From the NCBI GenBank assembly GCA_021789565.1, contig JAJYJL010000273.1, positions 1 to 8,355 of the forward strand: a DNA stretch of 8,355 nt, given 5' to 3'. Each line of letters opens with the position of its first letter. The stretch's first letter is position 1. The notes beneath the pieces are model-generated. The model was not told where the DNA came from. It did not search any database and saw nothing but the letters and a program-made list of their open reading frames with translations. The DNA is from Acidobacteriota bacterium (GTDB lineage: Bacteria; Acidobacteriota; Terriglobia; UBA7540). The translations under genes were made by a program, and so were the position numbers. Below, piece after piece: positions 1 to 6,675 of this stretch.

Positions 1-159
1 TCTGACGCTATGAGCCGCGACTTGAAGAAGCGCGGATTCAGATTTGTCGGCACGACAATCTGCTATTCATTCATGCAGGCCGTCGGAATGGTGAATGATC
101 ACCTGGATTCCTGCGATTTCGCGCGCCGCAGTCACTTGCCGAAAACCAGGCCAAGATAG
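1..159 (+). CDS. tag: DNA-3-methyladenine glycosylase I, C-terminal fragment (5' end outside window)
   Basis: Frame 1 is open from the first base to a TAG at 157-159 and gives 52 residues. They match the end of Tag, the cytoplasmic base-excision-repair enzyme that removes 3-methyladenine from alkylated DNA. The segment LKKRGFRFVGTTICYSFMQA is almost the same as the E. coli family C-terminus as I remember it. It is followed by VNDHLDSC, in which the His and the Cys four residues later sit where the family has two of its four zinc ligands (His175 and Cys179 in E. coli Tag). The other two ligands lie in the missing N-terminal part. The tail after Cys is about 18 residues and basic ([11 protein letters not shown]). 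The last 28 bp overlap the convergent gene on the other strand. The fragment has no visible start because the window cuts it. Identity is confident; whether the whole gene is intact cannot be seen. Confidence 0.93.
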   Translation, partial: SDAMSRDLKKRGFRFVGTTICYSFMQAVGMVNDHLDSCDFARRSHLPKTRPR

Positions 160-287
160 TAGGGCCACAGCACTATGGCAAAAACGGCTTTCCAGAACGT
201 CAGGCGCAGAAAGCCGATAGTGAACAGCCACGCGGCAACCCAGACCATGCCCGCGAATCCCTGCTGGTGAATTTGGATTTTTTCCAT
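132..287 (-). CDS. Small hydrophobic membrane protein, 51 aa, function unknown
   Basis: The reading frame starts at ATG 287-285 and stops at TGA 134-132. A short polar head ([11 protein letters not shown]) is followed by about 38 mostly hydrophobic residues with many aromatics (several Trp, Phe and Tyr), interrupted near the middle by Arg and Lys (FLRLTFWK). This suggests two short membrane segments in a helical hairpin. The frame stays open upstream to 410, but that extension crosses the hairpin repeat and reads as low-quality sequence, so I take the internal Met. A G-rich run lies just upstream (rev-comp of 288-295) and is a weak ribosome site. The gene overlaps tag tail to tail by 28 bp and is divergent from the kinase. 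I recognise no named family. The hydrophobic pattern and the sensible start argue that it is real, but its small size leaves doubt. Confidence 0.62.
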   Translation of the reverse strand: MEKIQIHQQGFAGMVWVAAWLFTIGFLRLTFWKAVFAIVLWPYYLGLVFGK

Positions 288-335
288 GCCCCCAAGTGTA
301 CACCCGCGCCAGCCGCCCACAGATTTTGCGCTGCA

Positions 336-351
336 CGCTTGCCCCGAAAAG
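336..351 (+). repeat. Left copy of a 16-bp perfect direct repeat flanking the hairpin doublet
   Basis: The 16-mer CGCTTGCCCCGAAAAG occurs here and again, without a mismatch, at 439-454. The two copies bracket the inverted hairpin pair. Two explanations fit: flanking duplications from insertion of the doublet, or a conserved edge of a larger repeat unit. Confidence 0.85.
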
Positions 352-353
352 AT

Positions 354-438
354 GGTAGCCACGGACAACGCTATCTTGTCCGTGGGTATTTTCCCTTGCG
401 AAGAACCCACGGTCAGAACAACGCTGACCGTGGCTACC
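354..438. repeat. REP/BIME-like doublet: two inverted 34-nt hairpin units
   Basis: Unit 1 (354-387) holds the stem CCACGGACAA (359-368) and TTGTCCGTGG (376-385) with a 7-nt loop. Unit 2 (405-438, opposite orientation) holds CCACGGTCAG (407-416) and CTGACCGTGG (424-433), also with a 7-nt loop. A 17-nt spacer (388-404) separates them. Read in the same direction, both units start with GGTAGCCACGG and end with CCGTGGGT. They differ mainly in the inner stem, where ACAA/TTGT is replaced by TCAG/CTGA, so pairing is kept. Because the units are inverted, the outer 11 bases (354-364 and 428-438) also pair and the whole 85 bp could form one long structure. The arrangement matches what is called a bacterial interspersed mosaic element in enterobacteria. 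That it is a dispersed family in this genome is inference. Confidence 0.85.
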
Positions 439-454
439 CGCTTGCCCCGAAAAG
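439..454 (+). repeat. Right copy of the 16-bp perfect direct repeat
   Basis: It is identical to 336-351 and directly abuts the end of hairpin unit 2 at 438, whereas the left copy is two bases away from unit 1. It ends 15 bp before the -35 box of the kinase promoter. Confidence 0.85.
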
Positions 455-469
455 CGCAGCAGCAGGCCG

Positions 470-498
470 TTGACTTCCTGGTTGCCCCTCTCTATGAT
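470..498 (+). promoter_or_regulatory. Sigma-70-type promoter of the kinase gene
   Basis: TTGACT (470-475) and TATGAT (493-498) are each one base from the sigma-70 consensus and stand exactly 17 bp apart. Transcription would start near 505, giving a leader of about 24 nt that includes the G-rich ribosome site at 512-523 and the ATG at 529. This is the main reason to place the kinase start at 529. A 6-bp dyad, TGCCCC (483-488) and GGGGCA (500-505), brackets the -10 box and could be an operator, though a dyad this short may be chance. Confidence 0.75.
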
Positions 499-528
499 TG
501 GGGCACGACTGTGGGGAGGGCGGGTCCT

Positions 529-3480
529 ATGACAGGCGATGTCATTGCGCACTACCGTGTTTGTGAAAAGCTCGGCGGCGGGGGGATGGGTGTCGTCTAT
601 AAGGCCGAAGACACCACGCTCGGGCGGTTCGTTGCGCTGAAATTTCTGCCGGATGAACTTTCGGGTGACACGCAGAAGCTCGAGCGGTTCCAGCGCGAAG
701 CGCGTGCCGCTGCCGCGCTCAATCACCCCAACATCTGCACCATTCATGAAATTGGCCAGCACGAAGGCCGGCCCTACATTGCCATGGAACTGATGGAGGG
801 CCAGACGCTGAAGCATCGTATTGAGGGCCGGCCCGTCAGGACGGATATGGTGCTGGATTGGGCCATCGAAATCGCCGATGCGCTCGATGCCGCGCACCAG
901 AAAGGTATCGTTCATCGCGACATCAAGCCGGCCAATATTTTTGTCACCGCGCGCGGCCAGGCGAAGATTCTCGATTTCGGTCTGGCGAAATTGACTGCAT
1001 CCTCCGGGTCGGGTTTGGGGACCGACGGTGAGGACACCGCCGCTACAGAAGCTCCCACGGCCCCCAATTACCGCGACAACCTCACCAGCCCCGGCTCCGC
1101 GGTGGGCACGGTGGCTTACATGAGCCCGGAACAGGCCCGGGGCGAAACGCTCGATGCCCGCACCGATCTCTTCAGCTTCGGCGCTGTGCTCTATGAGATG
1201 GCGACCGGCCGCCAGGCTTTTGCGGGCGAAACCACGGCGGTGATCTTCCATAAGATACTGGCCGAGGATCCCACAGCGGTCACCAGCATTAATGCCAACC
1301 TTCCGCCTGAACTTCATCGAATCATCAGCAAATGCCTGGAAAAAGACCGCGATCTCCGCTATCAGCACGCCGCTGACGTCCGGGCCGACCTCAAACGCCT
1401 GAAGCGCGACACCAGTTCAGGGCGTGCAGCAACCGCATCGTTGGTCTCCTCGGGAACAGTACGCAGCGGCGAGTTTACCTCGCCGGAAGGCGGCGCAGGG
1501 TCGCCTCAACCGGGCAGCAGTTCCGGCACCCAGCATGCCAGTTCTGATTCACAGATCATTGTGGATGTAGCCAGGCGGCACAAGGTGGGGATGGGCATTG
1601 GGCTTGTATTGTTGATCGCCCTGGGTGTGGGCTACTGGCTGTGGCATGGCAAACGCTCGCCGGCCCTGACGGAAAAAGACTCGATCCTGGTTACGGATTT
1701 TGTTAACACGACCAATGACACAACGTTCGACGGCACGCTGCGGCGGGCTCTGGAGGTGGACCTGGGGCAATCTCCTTATCTGAACATCGTGCCCGGCCAG
1801 AAGGTGATGCAGACGCTTAAGCTGATGGGCCAGGCGGCTGACGCGCGCGTCACGCAGGATATCGGCCGACAGATCTGCCAGCGCAACGGCATCAAGGCCA
1901 TGCTCACCGGCTCGATTGCCAGCCTGGGCAGCCAGTATGCGATTACCCTCGACGCTGTCAACTCTTCAAGCGGCGACACGCTGGCGGAAACCCAGGCCCA
2001 GGCGGGGAGCAAGGAGCAGGTGTTGACCGCGCTCGGCAACGCCGCCACCCAGTTGCGCTCGAAGCTGGGTGAATCGCTCGGCTCGATTCAGAAATTCGAC
2101 AAGCCTCTCGAACAGGTTACGACCCCTTCGCTCGACGCACTGAAGTCTTACAGCATCGGCTGGACGAAACACATGCAGGGCGACGACACAGACGCGATTT
2201 CGCTCTACCAGCGCGCCGTGTCGCTCGACCCGAACTTCGCCATGGCTTACGCGGCCCTGGGAACAAGCGAGTCGAACCTGGGGGAAACAGCCCCGGGGGA
2301 GGAAAATACCCGGAAAGCCTATGAGCTTAGCGACCGCGCCAGCGACAGGGAAAAGTTTTACATTACCGCGCATTACTACGGTTTCGTGACAGGAGAGCTT
2401 GGCAAGGCGATTGAGACCTATCGACTGTGGTACCAGACCTACCCGCGCGATGATATCCCTTACGGTAATATTTCCCTTCACCTGATGCAGATCGGGCAAT
2501 ACAACCAGGCACTTGACGCGGGGCAGAGTGCCATGGCCGCGAACCCTGACGGCGTGCTGTTCCCCCTCGATGTGGCCGGTGCATATCTCGGCCTGAACCG
2601 GTTCGATGAGGCCAAGGCCGTCCTCCAGAAGGGGATGCCGCAGCATCCGGATTATCCTACTTATCATGCTACTTTGTACTTGCTGGCTTTTGTGGCGGGC
2701 GACACGGCGACCATGGCACGCGAGGAGGCCTGGGGCCAGGGCCATCCGATCAATGACGAAATGTTTGTCGCCGAGGCCGCTGCGCAGGTGTTGAGCGGCC
2801 ACATCGAGAAAGCGCGGCAGAAAGTCAACCAGGCCATGCAGCTTTGTCAAAACCAGGGGCTTAAGGAGGAAGCGGCCCTTGATATGGCTACATTGACATT
2901 GATCGAAGCAGAATTCGGCCAGACTGATGCCGCTCGCAGGGACGCCGCGACCGCCCTGTCAGGCTCCCGCAGCCGGGTGGTTCTGGACCCGTTGATGGTC
3001 GCGCTTGCCGCGGCCGGAGACCCGGCGGGAGCGCAAAAGCTTGTGGATGAAGCAACCCACAAGTACCCGAAGGACACAATCCTGAATGGCGTCTATGCCC
3101 CTGCCGCCGAAGCCGAAATCGCCATCCAGCGCCACGATCCGGCAAAAGCAATTCAGCTTCTCCAGGCTTCCGCACCCTATGATTTTGGACAAGCGTTAGG
3201 GTTCGTGGCGCCTTATACGCGCGGAAAGGCTTATCTTGCGGCGCGTGATGGCGCTAACGCCGAGGTGCAGTTCCAGGCAATCCTGAGCCATCGCGGGGTC
3301 GATCTTTCCACGCCGAATTATGCGCTGGCGCGGCTGGGGCTGGCGCGCGCCTATGTGCTGGAAGGCCAGAAAGACAAAGCGCGTAAGGCCTATCAGGATT
3401 TTCTGGCCCTCTGGAAAGACGCCGACCCCGGCCTTCCCGTCCTTCAGCAGGCGCGGGCGGAATACTCCAAGCTTCTGTAG
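529..3480 (+). CDS. Transmembrane Ser/Thr protein kinase with extracytoplasmic TPR region, 983 aa
   Basis: The N-terminal 300 residues are a Hanks-type kinase that should phosphorylate Ser/Thr of cytoplasmic proteins. Visible motifs are the glycine loop GGGGMG (16-21), VALK with Lys38, Glu57 of helix C, HRDIKPAN with catalytic Asp131, DFG (149-151) and [10 protein letters not shown] (193-202). The stretch between DFG and this motif is long and rich in Thr, Ser and Gly, as in autophosphorylated activation loops. A low-complexity linker leads to one membrane helix (about 353-372). Outside follows a mixed alpha/beta domain starting [12 protein letters not shown] (about 386) and then TPR-like helices from about 537 to the end. 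This architecture is common in acidobacteria, and there are no PASTA repeats. I chose ATG 529 because it has a GGAGG-type site and a promoter just upstream. An in-frame start at 286 would read through the hairpin repeats. The target and signal are unknown. Confidence 0.93.
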   Translation: MTGDVIAHYRVCEKLGGGGMGVVYKAEDTTLGRFVALKFLPDELSGDTQKLERFQREARAAAALNHPNICTIHEIGQHEGRPYIAMELMEGQTLKHRIEGRPVRTDMVLDWAIEIADALDAAHQKGIVHRDIKPANIFVTARGQAKILDFGLAKLTASSGSGLGTDGEDTAATEAPTAPNYRDNLTSPGSAVGTVAYMSPEQARGETLDARTDLFSFGAVLYEMATGRQAFAGETTAVIFHKILAEDPTAVTSINANLPPELHRIISKCLEKDRDLRYQHAADVRADLKRLKRDTSSGRAATASLVSSGTVRSGEFTSPEGGAGSPQPGSSSGTQHASSDSQIIVDVARRHKVGMGIGLVLLIALGVGYWLWHGKRSPALTEKDSILVTDFVNTTNDTTFDGTLRRALEVDLGQSPYLNIVPGQKVMQTLKLMGQAADARVTQDIGRQICQRNGIKAMLTGSIASLGSQYAITLDAVNSSSGDTLAETQAQAGSKEQVLTALGNAATQLRSKLGESLGSIQKFDKPLEQVTTPSLDALKSYSIGWTKHMQGDDTDAISLYQRAVSLDPNFAMAYAALGTSESNLGETAPGEENTRKAYELSDRASDREKFYITAHYYGFVTGELGKAIETYRLWYQTYPRDDIPYGNISLHLMQIGQYNQALDAGQSAMAANPDGVLFPLDVAGAYLGLNRFDEAKAVLQKGMPQHPDYPTYHATLYLLAFVAGDTATMAREEAWGQGHPINDEMFVAEAAAQVLSGHIEKARQKVNQAMQLCQNQGLKEEAALDMATLTLIEAEFGQTDAARRDAATALSGSRSRVVLDPLMVALAAAGDPAGAQKLVDEATHKYPKDTILNGVYAPAAEAEIAIQRHDPAKAIQLLQASAPYDFGQALGFVAPYTRGKAYLAARDGANAEVQFQAILSHRGVDLSTPNYALARLGLARAYVLEGQKDKARKAYQDFLALWKDADPGLPVLQQARAEYSKLL

Positions 3481-3511
3481 TCGCCACGGAGCCCATTGGA
3501 CCGCACAGCCA

Positions 3512-3537
3512 CAGCCTCCGTCCGCTGCAGGAGGCTG
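3512..3537 (+). terminator. Possible terminator hairpin after the kinase gene
   Basis: CAGCCTCC (3512-3519) and GGAGGCTG (3530-3537) form a perfect 8-bp stem with a 10-nt loop, 31 nt after the kinase stop codon. No T run follows, so it is not a classical intrinsic terminator. It may instead protect the 3' end or act with other factors. Confidence 0.35.
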
Positions 3538-3733
3538 AATGTCAGCCGCGCGAGGCGCACCAGGCCGATAACGTACTATAGTAGGCTACATTCACTGCCG
3601 CAAAGGTCCCGAATGGGACGTGTGGGACGTTCATAAGAGAAAATTCTAAAAAATGTAATGCATTGAAAACACAATACTTATTTAATTATTTACACGTGGA
3701 TTTCGTATTGCTGTTCAAAAACCTGTGGCATTT

Positions 3734-3770
3734 CGGAACAGTGGGTAAAAATTACAATTCGCCTGTTCCG
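3734..3770 (-). terminator. Possible terminator dyad after the PQQ dehydrogenase gene
   Basis: CGGAACAG (3734-3741) and CTGTTCCG (3763-3770) form a perfect 8-bp inverted repeat 10 bp beyond the dehydrogenase stop. The 21-nt loop contains a small AT palindrome GTAAAAATTAC. On the minus strand no T run follows the stem, so termination by this element is only suggested by position. Confidence 0.3.
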
Positions 3771-3780
3771 GTGCGAGGGT

Positions 3781-5448
3781 TCAGCGCTCGGCCGACTGCG
3801 TCCCGGACTCCGCGGGCCGCTCGGGCAGCGCGAAGCCCATCAGCCGGTCGTCCGCAGCCACCACCACGTACTGCCGCCCGTCAAGCATGTAAGTCATGGG
3901 AGAACTATCCATGCGCCCGCCGGCGTTCACATGCCACAGCGTCTTGCCCGTGGCCGGATCGAGTGCCAGCAGGTTGCCGGCGTTGTCGGCAGTGAACAAC
4001 AGATGCCCGGCCGTCGAGAGGTTGCCGGCTGCGGAGCCGCCGCGGCCGAGTTCATGCGTCCAGGCAATCTTGCCGGTCTTGTAGTCTATGGCTCGCGTGG
4101 CCGTGTCCGACCAGAGCCCGCGGTCGCGTCCGCCCCAGCCCTCGGCTTTGCCGCGCGCCGTCAGGTAATAGATGCTGAAGGTCCGCGTGGCTGTCACGTA
4201 GAAGAGGCCGGTCTGCGGATCAAAGCTGGGCGCCATCCAGTTGGTGCCGCCTTCGGTTGCCGGCTCAACCAGAGAGCCGTCGGGCGAAGGGGCCGTGTGC
4301 GGCTTGGGAATGGGATGACCTTGGGCGTCATAGGAAGAAGACCACGTCTGATCGATGAACGGAGCGGTCAGCAAGTGCTTGCCGTTGGTGCGGTCAAGCA
4401 GGAAGAAGAAGGCGTTGCGCGCGGCCTGTGCCAGCAGGTGCATGGGCTTGCCATTGAACTCGCCGTCGAAGAGCACGGGAGTTTCAACGTTGTCCCAGTC
4501 GTGGACGTCGTGCGGCGAAGCCTGGTAGTACCAGACCATCTTGCCGGTGTCCGGGTCAAGCGCCACAATCGAGCAGGTATAAAGGTTTGCGCCGGGCCGC
4601 GCCGAACCCACCAGCACCGGGTTGGGATTTCCCGTGCCCCAATAAAGAAGGTTTAACTCAGGATCGTAGGTACCCGTCATCCAGGTCATGCCGCCGCCGT
4701 GCCGCATGGCATCAACGTTGGGCCAGGTCTTGGCGCCGGGCTCACCGGGCATCGGCTCAACCCACCATCGCCACTGCAGCTTGCCTGTTTCCGGATCAAT
4801 GGAATCAAGGAAGCCTGGAATGTCCGTGACATCGCCGGAGACACCCACGATCACGTGGTCGTGGACCACCAGAGGTGCCATCGTTGCGAAATACTTGAGG
4901 TCCGCATCGGCGAGCCTGACAATCCAGATCGGCTTGCCGTCTTTGGCGCTGAGGCAGACGAGGCGCGCATCCGGCGTCGTAAAGTAGAGCCGGTCATGCC
5001 ACATGCCAACGCCACGGTTGCCGATGTGGTCGCCTTCCGACTTGCGGTAGTAGTGCCAGATCTCGCGGCCCGTGCGCGCGTCAATTGCCCAGACGTTATC
5101 CGGCACGGTGAAATAGAGAATGCCGCTTACTTCCAGCGGAGTTGACTTGATTCCCTGAGTCCCGGTGGCGAACAGCCAGGCCAGCGCCAGCGAGTTAACG
5201 TTTGATGAATTGATCTGCTTCAGGGGGCTGAAGCGGCGCCCGGAGTAGTCGCCGTTATACGTAGGCCAGAAGGTGGTTGGCGGTTCCAGCAGCGCTTTGG
5301 CGGGGAGCCCCTGCGCCTGCGCGGCGATGGCCGACAGCATGAGACAGCAAACCGCGATCAATGCAAAACTGTAAATCGCATCTCCCCAATGCCCGCGGGT
5401 GTTTACGGAGCGGGAGCAGCTACGGTGTGTCATCAACGACGTCCTCAT
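3781..5448 (-). CDS. Secreted PQQ-dependent alcohol dehydrogenase-type quinoprotein, 555 aa
   Basis: The protein has an extended basic N-terminus, a hydrophobic export segment (about 25-42) and a likely signal peptidase I site after AQA (about 43-45), so it should act in the periplasm. Six blade-closing tryptophan motifs of the type DxxTGKxxW are visible (about 123-131, 168-175, 219-226, 299-306, 456-463, 498-505), as in the eight-bladed propeller of methanol and ethanol dehydrogenases. GGGMTW (251-256) probably supplies the Trp stacking on PQQ, and Asn274 in GTGNPNP a metal ligand. HDVHDWDN (313-320) gives the catalytic Asp317 and, two residues later, Asp319, the position that marks lanthanide enzymes. 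The adjacent-cysteine pair of methanol dehydrogenase is absent near GNRGVGMW. There is no fused heme domain; the cytochrome is the upstream gene, overlapping by ATGA. Met6 (5433), preceded by GAGG, is an alternative start. The substrate is unknown. Confidence 0.92.
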   Translation of the reverse strand: MRTSLMTHRSCSRSVNTRGHWGDAIYSFALIAVCCLMLSAIAAQAQGLPAKALLEPPTTFWPTYNGDYSGRRFSPLKQINSSNVNSLALAWLFATGTQGIKSTPLEVSGILYFTVPDNVWAIDARTGREIWHYYRKSEGDHIGNRGVGMWHDRLYFTTPDARLVCLSAKDGKPIWIVRLADADLKYFATMAPLVVHDHVIVGVSGDVTDIPGFLDSIDPETGKLQWRWWVEPMPGEPGAKTWPNVDAMRHGGGMTWMTGTYDPELNLLYWGTGNPNPVLVGSARPGANLYTCSIVALDPDTGKMVWYYQASPHDVHDWDNVETPVLFDGEFNGKPMHLLAQAARNAFFFLLDRTNGKHLLTAPFIDQTWSSSYDAQGHPIPKPHTAPSPDGSLVEPATEGGTNWMAPSFDPQTGLFYVTATRTFSIYYLTARGKAEGWGGRDRGLWSDTATRAIDYKTGKIAWTHELGRGGSAAGNLSTAGHLLFTADNAGNLLALDPATGKTLWHVNAGGRMDSSPMTYMLDGRQYVVVAADDRLMGFALPERPAESGTQSAER

Positions 5449-6290
5449 TTCAAAGTTTCCATGTAGGCAAAGAGATTGTGAATATCCGCCTGGGTCAGCT
5501 TGTCGAGCAGCATGCGATGCGCCGCAAGCGGGTCATGGACATTCACCTTCACCTGGTCAAGCGCAAAGGAACGGTACCAGCCCGCAGAATCCCGCAGGGC
5601 CACGGTGAACTCACCCAGATGTACGAGCGGGCCCTCGATGGTCTGGCCGGAGGGCAGCGTCACGGTGACGGTGCGTTGCACATTGCTGCGGGGATAAAGC
5701 ATCTGCGTTTCCAGTCCCAGCGGCTCGTACTTTTTGGCCACATGCGCCAGGTCGCCCGTCGGCGAATGGCAACTCTTGCATCCGCCCGCGCCATTGAAGA
5801 ATGCTTTTCCCTCGGCGGCGTTGCCCGTCAGCAGCCACTTCAACCCGTAGTCATTCGGGACACTTGCGGACCTCAGACTCTGCACTTGCCGGTAGTGCAG
5901 AAACGCGGCGATATTGGCAATCTGCGCATCGCTCAGATGGAGCGGTGGCATGCCTTTGCTGGGCCGGCCGCTCAGGACGACCGGGCCGATCAGGTTCCCG
6001 TCCTTATCGTGCGCGACCAGCGCGGAGCGGACAAGGTCCGGCCCGCGGCCGCCCGTAGCGTCTTCGCCGTGGCAAAAAGCGCAGTTTCCTTCAAAGGTTT
6101 TCTTGCCTTGGTCCACTGCCGGTGAAGGCTCTAGCTCCTCGGCCCTCCGTGGATGCCTCGCCGCATGTTCAGGATTCTCTTGCGCCGAAGAGGGTACAAC
6201 CGCCAGGACGACGATGGCAAAGGCCAGCGCAAACGCCAGAAATCTCCAGATTGCTTCGTTGGCCGGTCGATTCATTCTGCTGACATTCAT
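5445..6290 (-). CDS. Periplasmic di-heme cytochrome c, likely electron acceptor of the PQQ dehydrogenase, 281 aa
   Basis: From ATG 6290 the protein has a signal peptide (hydrophobic about 14-34, likely cut after SSA) and two c-type heme sites, CAFCH (70-74) and CKSCH (171-175). GMPPLHLS (113-120) in the first domain offers the Met axial ligand. The second domain is split: after its heme site comes a beta-rich insert (about 205-251) of alternating hydrophobic and polar residues, then the final helix ending in LFAYMETLK. The frame is open upstream to 6398, but those residues look non-coding and would put the signal peptide too far inside. ATG 6290 has GTGAG about 9 nt upstream; Met6 (6275) is possible. 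Its TGA overlaps the dehydrogenase ATG, so the two are translationally coupled and probably made in balanced amounts. The pairing implies that electrons pass from PQQ to this cytochrome; the final oxidase is not in the window. Confidence 0.9.
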   Translation of the reverse strand: MNVSRMNRPANEAIWRFLAFALAFAIVVLAVVPSSAQENPEHAARHPRRAEELEPSPAVDQGKKTFEGNCAFCHGEDATGGRGPDLVRSALVAHDKDGNLIGPVVLSGRPSKGMPPLHLSDAQIANIAAFLHYRQVQSLRSASVPNDYGLKWLLTGNAAEGKAFFNGAGGCKSCHSPTGDLAHVAKKYEPLGLETQMLYPRSNVQRTVTVTLPSGQTIEGPLVHLGEFTVALRDSAGWYRSFALDQVKVNVHDPLAAHRMLLDKLTQADIHNLFAYMETLK

Positions 6291-6675
6291 TACGGCAATC
6301 TCACATGATGGTGTTGTTGGTTCCTGATCAGATCTCTCGGCAGTCTGGGTTGAGGCGCCCCCCCAAGGGATCCTCCGGGTCACCCGTTCAATTCTCAATT
6401 ATTGATCTTCAAAGCCCCAAACAGAATTCCTGATGATCACAATGGTCCGCAACCAACCGCAAGAAAGTGGTAATCATACTGCGATTTCCCAATGAGCGCC
6501 AGCCCCAAACCTCCAATATGCGCCGTGGGAAATCAAACGGTCCCGCAGTGTCCTGCATCGGCCCACCAAAAAGAATTCTTTGTAACTTTTAACTTTACAA
6601 TGGGGGTATCGCGTACTAAATATTTCGTCACCTGCCAAACATCGCAAGCAACATCTTTACTGAGGAGGCGCCCAA
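6291..6675. other. Divergent intergenic region upstream of the cytochrome operon and of the broken secreted-protein gene
   Basis: These 385 bp should hold the promoters for both directions. I see no convincing -35/-10 pair for the cytochrome. On the plus strand a possible -10, TACAAT (6596-6601), lies in an AT-rich patch, without a good -35. A perfect 9-bp inverted repeat, GATTTCCCA (6483-6491) and TGGGAAATC (6526-6534), is the only notable symmetry. No small gene is supported. Confidence 0.5.

Larger units (their letters stand above)
3481..3780. other. Convergent intergenic region with AT-rich core
   Basis: No gene is supported in these 300 bp between the ends of the kinase and dehydrogenase genes. 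The first half is G+C rich and holds a hairpin (3512-3537) and a perfect 10-bp palindrome, TACTATAGTA (3574-3583). A short direct repeat TGGGACG occurs at 3614-3620 and 3623-3629. From about 3630 to 3760 the composition drops sharply to A/T with A runs, quite unlike the genes on both sides. A further dyad lies at 3734-3770. The block could be a transcription end zone or a decayed insert; the sequence does not decide. Confidence 0.6.

Noticed and set aside
336..454. CRISPR-like repeat arrangement
   Set aside because: Only two direct repeats of 16 bp with a palindromic interior; there is no array of regular spacers and no cas genes.
286..528. Upstream in-frame extension of the kinase (start at 286)
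   Set aside because: The extra 81 residues would be encoded by the direct and inverted repeats and by the promoter itself. ATG 529 has its own promoter and ribosome site and begins right before the kinase fold.
67..1368. Long open frame on the minus strand, 433 codons
   Set aside because: It lies antisense to the kinase domain and spans tag, the small membrane gene and the hairpin repeats. The translation shows no domain, and the plus-strand kinase motifs are unmistakable.
1966..2850. Minus-strand open frame of 294 codons inside the kinase TPR region
   Set aside because: Shadow frame caused by G+C-rich codon bias; no recognisable motifs, and the plus strand reads as TPR helices.
3664..3692. 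Promoter-like TTGAAA with AT-rich -10 candidates
   Set aside because: It sits in an A/T-rich stretch where such matches arise by chance and points into the 3' end of a convergent gene, with no start codon to serve.
3931..4656. Plus-strand open frame of 241 codons opposite the PQQ dehydrogenase
   Set aside because: Rich in Arg, Gly and Ala without motifs; the minus strand has six quinoprotein Trp motifs through this area.
5361..6125. Plus-strand open frame of 254 codons opposite the cytochrome
   Set aside because: It is antisense to both heme motifs and has no domain or ribosome site.
6291..6398. N-terminal extension of the cytochrome to an ATG at 6398
   Set aside because: The added 36 residues look non-coding and would bury the signal peptide more than 45 residues from the start.
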